A stretch of 64,000 nucleotides of DNA from Diploscapter coronatus. Taxonomy: Eukaryota > Nematoda > Chromadorea > Rhabditida > Rhabditidae. Numbering within the stretch: the stretch's first letter is position 1; each line of letters opens with the position of its first letter. Under the pieces are notes generated by a model, which saw only the letters and a program-made list of their open reading frames with translations, searched no databases and had not been told where the DNA came from. Positions 53,972 to 64,000 of this stretch are shown piece after piece. The DNA lies in assembly GCA_964036155.1 (NCBI GenBank), contig OZ038422.1:71385201-71449200 (forward strand), written 5' to 3'. A program made the position numbers and the translations under genes.

Positions 53972-56342
53972 TTAAATTCGCATGACAACACTCAATCTGG
54001 TCTTGTGATAGGATACAGAGACATTCCTTGTGTCTGACATCTGAGGCGATATTTTCCATCCCGTGTGTCGACTGATCATTTTGAGAACTGCGTTTCGATA
54101 TGGAGCGATTACTAACAAAGTTGCAATGCAGTATGCAGAACACGGCAGTATGAAGGATATTATCACGTAGATAGGAATAGGATATCTGAAAATTGAATTG
54201 TTTGTTCTTACAAATCAAATTGGATAAGGAATAATTCTTTTTATGATATGGAATGGAACAATTTGTAAAATCCTTTCCCATGTTTTTTGTTGCAAGATCC
54301 CATGTTATAGTAGCTGGCAAAAGGAACTCGAATTTCAGGAGTCGCCTGATACCTTTCCCGGCTACTCTATTATTTAATCGAAATGAAGATATTGAACTCG
54401 AAAAATCGCATAAAAATCTAACTATTTTGCTCATAGCTATCACTTTTGTAAATATTCGACTTCCAATTTTTCAAACTTACCTCGATAGTGATTTCATTCC
54501 CAAAATGAATGTCATAAAAACAATGAACGCCGAAAACCCCATAAACATGCTGTAAATGGCGAAATACAGCGCAATCACGAAGATGATGTTTCTCTGCGAG
54601 CGATGATTGCTTCTCGACATTATCTTCTTGTTTTTCTTGTAGCATTTGAGCATTCTAAATTTTCCGTTATTTGTGCAAATTTAGAAAATTTATTTAAAAA
54701 ATAGCCAGTGTAGTTTCGCTACACACGAAACAGGATTTGATAGAGAAAATATTCTTTTATGCTACATATTTCATATACAGCAGTAAGCCATTGTAACTAC
54801 TCTTTCAGGTTTCCCAAATTTTCCAAATAATTTCCTTACTGAATCGATAGAATAGGCACGGCAATGATAATGGCTATAACTTCTATCACAATTGTTGTTT
54901 CGACAACCGCTAATGGCCATCGATAATCATTGAGAATTAGTAAATATGCAGAATATTTGCGGAAAATGTTCTCTAATCGGGGATCAACCTGGAAAATTTG
55001 TGTATCTAAACATAGAAGTTGAATTTTTCGAGGTATCACGACAGGAATGTAAAATGCTAAAATGTGATTTTATTTTCTAAATATTTTTTTCCAAAATGAT
55101 GCCACTTTTTTCAATACCTATCTCAATATCTCGGTAAATTATTGTTGACTATAATGTACAAAAATTGAATCAAACCTTGAATATATCAGCTTCATACTGG
55201 TCCTGGCTATCGTTTATGCAAAATGATAAAAAGAAAGTAAAGTAAAGAATAAAAAATACAGTCAGACATGGAAAAATCGGTCGATATTTCTTCTCCTGAA
55301 ACTTTTTTAATTGTGTAGAAGTTGTAAAAATTTTAATTTGCCTCTGTGAATAACGTTCTTTTGGGATAACAAACGACTAAATAGTTGATCGAAAATGTAT
55401 AGAGAAGGCACATAACGAAGGCGCCACAAAGTGATACAGTAACTATGATTAGCCAGGCTGTTGCTCGGAAATCATTTATACTCGAAAATGCACCTAAAAT
55501 TGGGAAAGTTTTTAGTGAAAAGTGAATATTTTTAATGAAGTGAAATGGTCTATAATATTATTTATTCACTCCGTAAAATATTTTAAATTTAAAAAATTAC
55601 CTAAAGAAAATATAGAATAATATGGAACAATTGCATAGGGTTGGAATATCGCTACGAAATTAGTCAAAACTGACGATGTGATAATATTCGCATGTAGAAT
55701 GTGTTTGTACGTTTTATTCAAAGAACGGCTATTCTGAAATGTAAATTAAAGTTTATTTACTTTTTATGAAAATGACCATAACATTGTGGGAACATCAAAC
55801 AATATTCTGAACTTGCTCAGTCGATGCTTTTATAAATCATTGAAATATTTTATAGAGGGTAATTTGCAACAAAACGCATGACATCATGAAATAGTATATA
55901 GGGGAAATATGGCATAGAAAGGTAAGAATCTGTCATTTTTTTCATGCAATTCGACTATTTTTGTGCTAAGATGTCTTGCGGTTTACAAGTTGGCTTTTCT
56001 CGACATACGATTTGATTAAAGCCATTTTCTAAGAATCATGAGCCTATTTTTTCACTCTATCATGTTCGTTAGCGAAAAAAGACAGAGGGACGATATGATC
56101 CAGAACGTTCTTCGTTAATGAACATGAGAGGGCGTTATTTATTTATTTATTTTTAAATTGAGATAGTTTACCTTCATAATAATGTAGCTTGTAAATGTGA
56201 CCATATAATCAGTGAATACGATAACGCATGCAAGTAAAATTCTATAGATAGTGAAATAGTTCTCTTCGTGACGCTTGAAAACATCGTAGAATTGATCGAA
56301 TTCGCTAGCATTTGTCGAATAATATAATTCAATATCTAACAT
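53972..56342 (-). CDS. Nematode 7TM chemoreceptor B
   Basis: Exons on the minus strand: 56342-56172, 55733-55601, 55493-55342, 55295-55176, 54988-54840, 54654-54481, 54185-53972; intact, 370 aa. Seven hydrophobic segments, with SFILPCSAYCIATLLVIAPYRNAVL at the end of the seventh and the conserved RxxRNIIFVIALYFAIY block in TM6. Exon 3 ends with CAGAG/GCAAAT, so intron 3 has a GC donor, as in receptor C. Exons 3-4 and their introns are nearly identical to those of receptor C (58407-58838), while exons 5-7 differ much more. Intron 1 contains a hairpin at 56057-56130. Confidence 0.9.
56057..56130. repeat. Short hairpin in receptor B intron 1
   Basis: Arms CTATCATGTTCGTTAGCGAA (56057-56076) and TTCGTTAATGAACATGAGAG (56111-56130) pair at 17 of 20 positions around a 34-base loop. 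No convincing target duplication. Could be a small fold-back element or a structured RNA. Confidence 0.5.
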
Positions 56343-57185
56343 TTGTGATTGATATTGAGAAATTCTTCTGAATATAACAGAATTGATGATTATAAGGTAA
56401 TTAGATAATTTTTCAAGCAGATATCGATTATTAGCTTTTAGGGTTCATAAACAAGTCTAATATTTAGACAACAGGTGCAAAATCGGTGAGCGGTGAGATT
56501 TCTACATTATTTAATCATCGAAATTTTTTCTCAATTAGCTATTTGAAATTTAGCTGCAGGTAAATGAAACTAAAGTGTAAATGAATGTCGCTGTACACTT
56601 TATTTCCGTTAAAAGATTTCGCGCCGATAAAAACACAATTTATATTGTATTTTTAGTGATAAAACTGTATCCAGAAATGGATAATACAAAAATTACAATT
56701 GTAATAAAGCCGTGGTGATAGGATAATTTGAAAATAAGAAACAAGGTGAAAACTTGTATAGATACCTTCAAGTTAATTTATCAGTACAGGTTTTATCCAA
56801 AACAAGTGATCCCCTGTTACGCACTACTTGACATACAATTGCATAAAAAGCGAAACAATTAGGCCTGAGCTAACTTATCGAAATAGTATAACTTTCGCAT
56901 GAAGGATTTCTACATTGAAGAAATGAATGATACAATTTGTCGATTTCAGAACAATCTTGGTAAATGTTGAAACGAAATGTCTAGAAAATGGATTATTTTG
57001 CTATGATTTAAATATCTCATTGAATAAAGATCGGTAATTCGAAAAAAGACATTCCAGAAGGCAATAGTATGTAAAGCGTGGTAGCAATCTTCTTTACTTG
57101 TCATATCCTAGACTTGGTGGTATGTTGGTAGGTTGGAAATTCATTTCCGAATGGCTATGAAGGTTAAAAAATATTATTGCGATGG
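56343..57185. other. Spacer between receptors B and C
   Basis: 843 AT-rich bases; it must contain the promoter of receptor B and 3' end of receptor C. Nothing else recognised. Confidence 0.4.
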
Positions 57186-59364
57186 TCATTTGATGACACT
57201 GAGTCTGGATAATTGAGGAACGGGAGCAATTCGTCGTTTTGGAGCACCAAAGAATTTGCACGAGAAATACTGGCTCAATATTTTTAGAACGGCATTTCGA
57301 TATGGGGCTATGACGATTAGGGTGGCAGTACAATAGGCAGCTGATGGAAGAATGAATGATATCATGACGTAAATTGTGAGATATGTCCTTAAAACTCGTT
57401 ATTGATTATGGAAAAATGAAAGCATTTATTTGCTGACTATAATTATTAGAAGGCTCCTAGAAAAAGGCACCACTTTTTTCTTTTCTTCTCTTACTTTCTC
57501 ATACTATTTCTTAGAAAGGATGGTGTCTTTTGCTAACTGGTGTCCCGGTGTCCTGGTGCCTTTTTCTATGAGCCTTATTAGAACTCGTCACGATAATAAG
57601 AGGACTTCGTTTCAGGACTATAAAATTCTGTCGCTAAGGATTTTTTATATCATATCGTAAAATAATGTGAATGTCTCATGCCATTAGGCAGTAACAAACT
57701 TCTTTTTACAAAATGACCTTACCTTGACAGAAATTTCAACCCAAAGATATAAACGATAAAAAGAATAGTAGCCGGCGTGCCCATGAACACGTTATAGATT
57801 GCGAAAAATAGTGCAATAATAAAAACGATATTCCTTTGATATCGAAGTGTACTTCTAGATAACCTCGTTTTATTTTTATTATAACTTTTATACATTCTAA
57901 ATTTGAGTTTGTTGTTCTCAATGCAAAATGGACTTACTGGTATGCAAATATTGGCGTGAGAACTCCGAGTAGAATAACGACTCCTGTCGCAGTCAAAATA
58001 ATAACTATTAGAGACCAGCGATTCAAGTTCAAAATCAATAAATAAGCTGAATATTCATGGAAAACTTGCTCCAAACGATCATCTACCTGAAATGCTTGTT
58101 TCAAAATCTGACAAATAGTTATCACAAAAGTAAGCATTTGAAACAATAAACGATGTACAAAATTTGAAAAATTAGTAAATTAGCCTTAGATTGAAAATGC
58201 ATAAAAAGCAAAGTTTGACAGATGAATTGACCATTATCAAACAGGATAAGTTGAGGGGATGACTGTTTGTTTTGTCGTCGTTGTTTGTATTGCTTATTTT
58301 GAAATTAGATTGGTAATGATTTGTATTGGAGCATTTGCGAAGCAGAGGCCGAGCCGAGGGAACGTGCGATCGAGGCTCAATACTCATCGTTTAGCAATAA
58401 ATTTACCATGAAAATCTCGTTTTCTTCATCCAATTGACTTTCATTAATGCAGAATGATAAAAAGAAAGTAAAGTAAAGAATAAAAAATACAGTCAGACAT
58501 GGGAAAATTGGTCGATATTTCTTCTCCTGAAACTTTTTTAATTGTGTAGAAGTTGTGAAAATGAAAATTTGCCTCTGTGAATAACGTTCTTTCTGGATAA
58601 CAAACGACTAAATAATTGATCGAAAATGCATAGAGAAGGCACATAACGAAGGCGCCACAAAGTGATACAGTAGTTATGATTAACCAGGCTGTTGCTCGGA
58701 AATCATTTATACCCGAAAATGCACCTAAAATTGGGAAAGTTTTTAGTGAAAAGTGAATATTTTTAATGAAGTGAAATGGTCTATAGTATTATTTATTCAC
58801 TCCGTAAAATATTTTAAGTTGAAATTTAAAAAATTACCTAGAGAAAATATAGCATAATATGGAGAAATTGCATAGGGTTGAAAAATTGCAATGAAATTTG
58901 TTACGATGGCCGACATTGTAATATTTGCATGTAGAATGTGTTTGTACGTTTTATTCAATGATTTACTATGCTGAAAAGATGATAAATGATAAAGTTAATA
59001 GTATTTCTAGCATCTATAGTACGAATTGTGAAAATATCAATACATGATTCTGATTTAGTTTATACAAACCTGCAATCAAAATCAAAATTTAACTTTTACT
59101 CACCGATCAGAGTGACAGATTTTTTAGATGTGTAAGGATTTTGAACAGTCATAATATTATTTTATAACTTACGTTTATTATGATGTAGCTAGTGAAGGCA
59201 ACTAAATAGTCAGTGTAGATAGCAACAATAATGAGCAGAATACGATATAGCAGGAAGCCATTATCTTCATGATATTTGAAAATATCGTAAAAGCCTTCAT
59301 ATTCACTAGCATTATTAGATAAATGTAGTCTCAAATAGAAAGAAAATTCTTGGAAACCCTTCAT
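57186..59364 (-). CDS. Nematode 7TM chemoreceptor C
   Basis: Exons on the minus strand: 59364-59173, 58970-58838, 58724-58573, 58526-58407, 58086-57938, 57896-57723, 57387-57186; intact, 373 aa. The start is set at MKGFQEF because the following NNASEYEGFYDIF aligns with the beginnings of receptors A and B; an in-frame ATG at 59439 would add 25 residues. Seven hydrophobic segments and the terminal IAPYRNAVL motif are present. Exon 3 again ends in a GC donor. Intron 6 carries a Mutator-like MITE and intron 4 is longer than in receptor B, holding a GC-rich stretch at about 58335-58378. Confidence 0.9.
57452..57574. mobile_element. Mutator-like MITE in receptor C intron 6
   Basis: Inverted ends GGCTCCTAGAAAAAGGCACC and GGTGCCTTTTTCTATGAGCC (one mismatch over 21 bases), flanked by a perfect 9-base direct repeat TTATTAGAA (57443-57451 and 57575-57583). 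A 9-base target duplication is typical of Mutator-like elements. 123 bases, non-coding. The exact repeats suggest a recent insertion. Confidence 0.85.
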
Positions 59365-59961
59365 AATATTTTTATTTAGTTTATTACTTTCTTCGAAAGC
59401 TAATAAATGTGCGATAAGACTTCCGCAATACTGATGCAAAACTCACAGGATAACAGAAAAAAACAGGTGAAACTCAACAGAAGATAAAATTAGGTTAAAT
59501 AATCAAATATATGGTCATAAAAAAGTCGTAATAGAGCTAAGAAATGCCAAAATTTCTAGCCTATTTCCAAACTTCACCTGTGGTCACAAGAACATTTGCA
59601 AAGATCAGAGGCTAATGAGAATATATATCAGTTATCAAATTCATTTTATGAATAGTAAATGAAATGATACCCATAAAATGATTTTTTGGTGATTATCATT
59701 GGAAACAGAAATAAGATCTATTTTTACATAAATCTTAAATAGAAATTGTGTATTGCGAAAGAGCAGAAGTAAATTTTTAATGAATTTATAATAACTAGAC
59801 AATTGTAAAAGTCACAAGTCAGCACTTCTTTGCTCATAATAAATAGAAATCGATCTTTAATGGGGTAAAAATTATTAGAGATCAGTCGAAATTGTATCAA
59901 AATTTCCTAGATTTATTAGAAATCATGTAGTCTGAAATGAAAATCTCCTTTATCGTCATCA
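59365..59961. other. Spacer between receptor C and receptor D fragment
   Basis: AT-rich, no gene recognised. The first 75 bases would be coding if receptor C starts at 59439. Confidence 0.4.
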
Positions 59962-60358
59962 TCAAATTGTAGTAACTTTGGAGAGATTCTTTGAATTCCT
60001 CGAATTTTTCGCTGTCGGCGTTTTGTTGGAGTCGGAGAATTTAGGAGTGAGGATAATAGGAACGATTTTGTCGATGATATTGAGGACGGCTTTCCGATAT
60101 GGAGTCATACAGATGAGAGTGACTGTACAACATGCAGAGCAAGGCAGGATGAACGAGATGATGGCGTAGACCATGAGTGGGTACGCCGAGAGGGATTTCA
60201 TTCCGAAAATGAGCAGCAGAAATGTCATTAAAACAGGGCATGCGATGAACATGAGGTAAATGGCGAAATAACAGGCGATAACGTAGATGATGTTCTTCTG
60301 GGAACGAACTGCAGATCGAGATAACTTCACCTTGTTCTTCTGATATTGGAAATACGTC
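59962..60358 (-). pseudogene. Truncated chemoreceptor D (3' end only)
   Basis: A minus-strand frame of 132 codons (stop at 59962) equals exons 6 and 7 of receptors A-C: RSQKNIIYVIACYFAIY, GMKSLSAYPLMVYAIISFIL and MTPYRKAVL. It is preceded by a good acceptor (TATTTTCAG, ending at 60359) but no exon 1-5 homologue occurs before the oppositely oriented gene at 60817. The intron between exons 6 and 7, present in A-C, is precisely absent. The frame is unbroken, so truncation is recent or a short product is still made. Most likely a pseudogene. Confidence 0.75.
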
Positions 60359-60816
60359 CTGAAAATATCATGGTATTTTTCTTCTTCGAATATGTCTATT
60401 TTTTGTTAAACTTAATTTGGCAGAACAGTCAAAATGGAATAAAAGAGCTAAAATCTTATTCTTGGCAAATTTGCGATGGAATAGTAAGAATTTTGTATTA
60501 AAAATTATGTATGATATCTTAGAGCTGCATCACTTCCAAGTACATTAGAAGAATGATTTTTAATATAGCCTAGCTTTTTCCTTATCTTGATACTTTTTGA
60601 AAATAAATTAACAAAATACAGGATCGAAATTGAAACTATTTGCAACAAAAATATGCATTCAAGTTCAAACATTATTTGCAAATGAGAAGAATGTAATCGC
60701 AATTTAACTTCCCCCTCTAACCTGTTGACCCATTGATAACTCGATAACACTTATTGGGTCAAACATAAATTACCCCTGTTTGAAACCTCGAAAGAGTCGC
60801 ATTGTTGCTCAATTTG
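60359..60816. other. Gap where receptor D exons 1-5 are missing
   Basis: Frame 60505-60750 (minus) has a hydrophobic stretch but does not match any receptor exon. The right end is the upstream region of the P2-domain gene. Nothing else recognised. Confidence 0.4.
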
Positions 60817-62568
60817 ATGAATTACATCAAATCTTCTAAAATATTCTTTATTCTATTAATCACTTTATTAGAATGTAATTCTAAACTGATAGATCCAGAC
60901 AGAATAGTCCTTAATCAAAATAAAGAAGCTGGTCAGGTGACATTAGCTGTAAGTTTTCCTTTATTATTGAAGATCATTCAATTTTTTCGCTTATTCGGCT
61001 GCTGCTAAAATTCGATATGAAACCATATTTATTTTTAGTAGAAAACAAAAAAAAATTGATTTTTACTGAAAATAAAAATAAATATTTACCTAAGAGATCA
61101 TGGCTTTGGCCTTTTGATTTTATCCTTACCAAATTCTTCCCACAGCCTATCTTCTAAACCTAAACTCATATCAGAAATATATTACGTTAAAATGACAAAT
61201 GAAGCAAAAACTAAATCATATCGAATTTTAATATCAAATCTGGGACCTAGATAAAACTACGTGATTATAATTTCAAGCTACGATAACAAATACAAACTAA
61301 TAAATTCGACATAAGAGATTATTTATTTCGAAACGCGAGCTCGTAATTCTTATTTGCGTCCCAGCCCACCCCTTTTCAAAGTTGTTCACTCTCAAAATAC
61401 TTTCCAGAATAAGACCATTTTTCCGTTGGAATCATCTTTTCAGGCCAACAATACTAATAATATTGATCCACCTAACCCCTATCCATTCGGTGGTTTCTAC
61501 CAGTTATGCGAACCTCTTCCTCAGCTGCCTGGTTCATCCACGGATCAGAGCACTAACTATCCCTCGAAGTGCGTCAACGCATCTGCACCGATAAACAATT
61601 GTAATCGGATGAGTCCCGGTTTTCGGTGTTCGAATTTTCAACAAGTCAATATTTACACTCACGATTTTAGGTAATCTTAACAGTTTGTAATCAACAAATA
61701 ATGCCTGAAATAGGGGACTTACGAAATATTTAGCTCGTTTCGGAAAGTTCTATTTCAATTCATCTACGGTCCTATCTAGTGTAATTTCGTGTTTCGGTTT
61801 CATGGAATGATCATTTCGTTTCGGTCGTTGAAAATTTTCACTCCTTAGACCCCTGATCTAAACATGACAAGAATCCTCTCGATACTTTCACTTTAACTCA
61901 TGAATTTATTTTTTATCGGAATTGGGAATTATGAATTTGCCATATTCCTTCTTTTCTTTGGAAATTCGATAATTTCTGTCGAAACAAGTTCTATTCCAAT
62001 TCTATTAATTTTTCTGAGTGATGGGTTAATTATTTAAAAAAAAAAAAAATCAAAATTTGTAAATTTTAGCTGCGCTACAAGCAATTATGTGTCCCAAATA
62101 ATCGCAAGGATTGTCAAACAACTCCCGGATCGGACAGAGATTCACCAGAAGAAAGTCTGCAAGGATCCGCACGATCAAAGAACTTGCAAGAATGAGAATT
62201 ACACTGCTATTTATAAGGATCAAATAGCTCTGACGAGTTACCAATGCAGAAGGAATCCGAATGTGACTGCATTGCCGTGGAGAAGTGGCACATTATTTGC
62301 TGGGCTCTTCAAAAATGGGACAAATAATCCATTCACTAGGACGCCAAATTGTCCGGGAACATTCCAGAAAGCTCTATTGGCAGATAATGTGATTGTTTGT
62401 CTGAGTTACAATTACGATGCGGACAAGAAATTCTCGATTCCATTTTCCAATTTCTTCTCATGCCAATGGAACGCGATCTACAGAAAATGTCCTCCAAAAT
62501 ATTCGACTTTTCTCGCGACTGTAGCAAATAATTGCGAGATTTTCTATTGCATGGATCCTCCTGGTTAA
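60817..62568 (+). CDS. Secreted MPEG1 P2-region protein lacking MACPF domain
   Basis: Three exons, 60817-60948, 61408-61670 and 62070-62568, in consistent phase; 297 aa. A signal peptide (IFFILLITLLECNS) is followed by a cysteine-rich chain whose landmarks match the part of MPEG1/perforin-2 after the MACPF domain: NPYPFGGFYQLC, RSGTLFAGLFKNGTNNPFTR, CPGTFQKALLADNVIVCLSY, FSIPFSNFFSC, KCPPKYSTFLATVANNCEIF and a final YC. The MACPF pore-forming domain, a transmembrane helix and a basic tail are all absent. It is thus a paralogue of the P2 half of the MPEG1-like gene 22 kb to the left. Function unknown; it might bind the same target or the full-length protein. Exon 2 could alternatively start at 61444; exon 1 has a second donor at 60937. 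Confidence 0.85.
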
Positions 62569-63867
62569 ATTATTTTGACATATTTTGCGATTGTATAAAG
62601 GCTTTGTGATAGTTCAAAATCTATAGATACAAATTTTTATTTGAGCTTACTATTCATTTATTTATCGTGACATGGCCTTCTAAATAAATGTTTTTCTTGA
62701 AATAGATGGAGAAATTGGAATGCATTCGAAATTATACTATCTTAAAATTAGTAATTTTCTTGCACGTTTGAATGTCAGCATAAAAATGATTATGCTCCTG
62801 CACTCTTTCGTTTACCTTCATCTCAGGGATGTACAGAGTTCGAACTCTCATGCAACATTTCGCCGTAAATTCTCGCATCAATTGAATTTGGTATTTTCAA
62901 AAGAAAATTTTAATTTATGCCAATTTTTAATCCAAATTAAACGATATGAAGATTTTTTTGAAAAAGAAAGTAACGGACAACAAAAATAAGAAACCCACGA
63001 CCTTTATGTTCTTATGGTTAAGCCTTAGCCCCGCCCACCTGCAATATTGCTGCGGCGTTGTGCATCGTTTTCAATCGCGCCAAAGTTGACCATTGGTTTG
63101 GCAATTGAGCATGATTATTGCTCATTTTCATTTATTCTTTTCCAATACTCATTCTTTTTTTCGATTTTTTCTCCGATCTCCTTTCTTTGGGAATAAACGC
63201 AGGACTTTTCGAAAGCATAAGGCTCATAAGGCCGCGTCTTTCAAGTATTTTCATTCAAAAATTTCTATTCTGAAAGTTTTCTTCACAATCTGAAAATATT
63301 CACTTTTTCTAACATTTTCTTTCTTCACTCTTCTTCCAGCAATGCATTTACAAATCGATAAAGTAGAAGAGAGTGTCCGTTCTCTTTTTATTAATTCGAA
63401 CACCATTTTCTGCTATTGATTTGTTTCTAACGTTCTGCTTTCAATATTCCTTCTCATTTCTTACTTCTTTCTAGTCATTCATTATTCCAATGCAAATGGT
63501 CATTTTTGAATAGCGCATGAAATCTAACCTGATTTTGTCAAGTTATTCTAATTAATTTTCTTATTCATAAACCCATTATTTGCTTATCTTTCATTGCATT
63601 TTATGGTTCATGACTCTTTGCCTTGAAATTTGAGTCCATTTAAATTTCTTCTCAGCAAAATCAGATTTGTTCATTTTCATTCTTGTAGAAGTATGAGATT
63701 AAAAATCAATTCAGCTTTCGATTAGATAAGAATTTGACTGTTTTGAAACCTCATTTTCAGTGAAAATACGTCCATTTTAATTTCAACTCTATTGTTTTAA
63801 AACCTGATATTGCAAATAGTTTCGAGATATCAAAATTGAAATTTAGATCGGAATTTCCCTTCATCAA
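62569..63867. other. Intergenic region near right edge
   Basis: AT-rich, no supported gene. A short GC-rich patch at 63025-63065 (GCCCCGCCCACC, GCTGCGGCG) and pyrimidine-rich stretches (63150-63480) could belong to the promoter of the next gene. TTTAG at 63842-63846 is an acceptor 21 bases before its ATG. Confidence 0.4.
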
Positions 63868-64000
63868 ATGGATTGGGGAAACCCAACTGCAAGTGGATTA
63901 TTCCATGGCAGCGTTCACTCAGCATCTGCTGCAAATTCGGTTCTGCAAAACGGGTTCGAATGCTGCCTATGCACCTTAAGAGTAAATTCGATTGAGCAGA
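63868..64000 (+). CDS. Start of an unidentified gene (partial)
   Basis: From the ATG at 63868 the frame is open to the right edge: MDWGNPTASGLFHGSVHSAS and on, Ser/Ala/Gly-rich. A possible donor, TTAAGA/GTAAAT at 63982, would end a 38-codon first exon in phase 0. Base composition shifts to higher GC at the ATG, as in the other genes. No domain recognised. Confidence 0.45.
   Translation, partial: MDWGNPTASGLFHGSVHSASAANSVLQNGFECCLCTLRVNSIEQ

Noticed and set aside
53898..54443. 181-codon minus-strand frame
   Set aside because: It reads through intron 6 of receptor B in a different frame; exon-by-exon alignment with receptors A and C gives the correct structure.
58335..58378. GC-rich patch in receptor C intron 4 as a non-coding RNA
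   Set aside because: Short, with no stable symmetrical fold or known motif visible.
63930..63975. GGGTTCGAAT as a tRNA T-arm
   Set aside because: No pairing acceptor stem, D-arm or anticodon arm can be placed at the required distance.

Overview
The window is nuclear DNA of a nematode, most likely a free-living rhabditid. The evidence is AT-rich DNA with many short introns bounded by GTAAGT-like donors and TTTTCAG acceptors, an Akt gene laid out like C. elegans akt-1 with its two alternative kinase exons, a tandem array of nematode-type 7TM chemoreceptors, an EGAS-type gene (EGF repeats fused to a DEG/ENaC channel), and above all genes for the SL1 spliced-leader RNA whose leader exon equals the C. 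elegans one. All exon models below were joined by hand from reading frame, splice sites and phase.

Layout. 1-5.6 kb: tail of an unidentified gene, a MogA/gephyrin-N molybdenum-cofactor gene (moc-2-like) with an F-box gene nested on the opposite strand in its third intron, then a DMAC2L/ATP5S-like mitochondrial gene. 5.6-16.5 kb: no confident coding exon; polypyrimidine-rich, with a GC-rich promoter-like block at 9.2-9.8 kb; probably upstream/first-intron DNA of akt-1. 16.5-22.7 kb: akt-1 with mutually exclusive exons and a large fold-back element between them. 26.8-30.3 kb: ABHD2-like hydrolase. 31.4-34.4 kb: F-box gene. 34.9-39.3 kb (minus): MPEG1/perforin-2-like MACPF gene with an unusual basic tail and a hAT-like MITE in an intron. 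39.8-41.1 kb: four SL RNA genes in two divergent pairs. 41.6-48.9 kb: EGAS channel, 26 exons. 49.5-50.1 kb: tyrosine-kinase C-lobe fragment. 51.1-60.4 kb (minus): three intact chemoreceptor genes and a truncated fourth. 60.8-62.6 kb: a secreted protein consisting of the MPEG1 P2 region without a MACPF domain. The right edge holds the start of another gene.

Functional picture. The genes are unrelated housekeeping, signalling, sensory and immune-like functions, as usual for a eukaryotic segment. The SL RNAs would supply the leader trans-spliced to many mRNAs, and several genes here carry a good splice acceptor just upstream of the ATG with no upstream donor. The most notable items are the SL RNA cluster of divergent pairs (with two variant leaders), the two MPEG1-related genes of contrasting architecture, a candidate N-terminal extension of Akt, an apparent gene-conversion tract in the receptor array, and several small DNA-transposon derivatives with recognisable target-site duplications.
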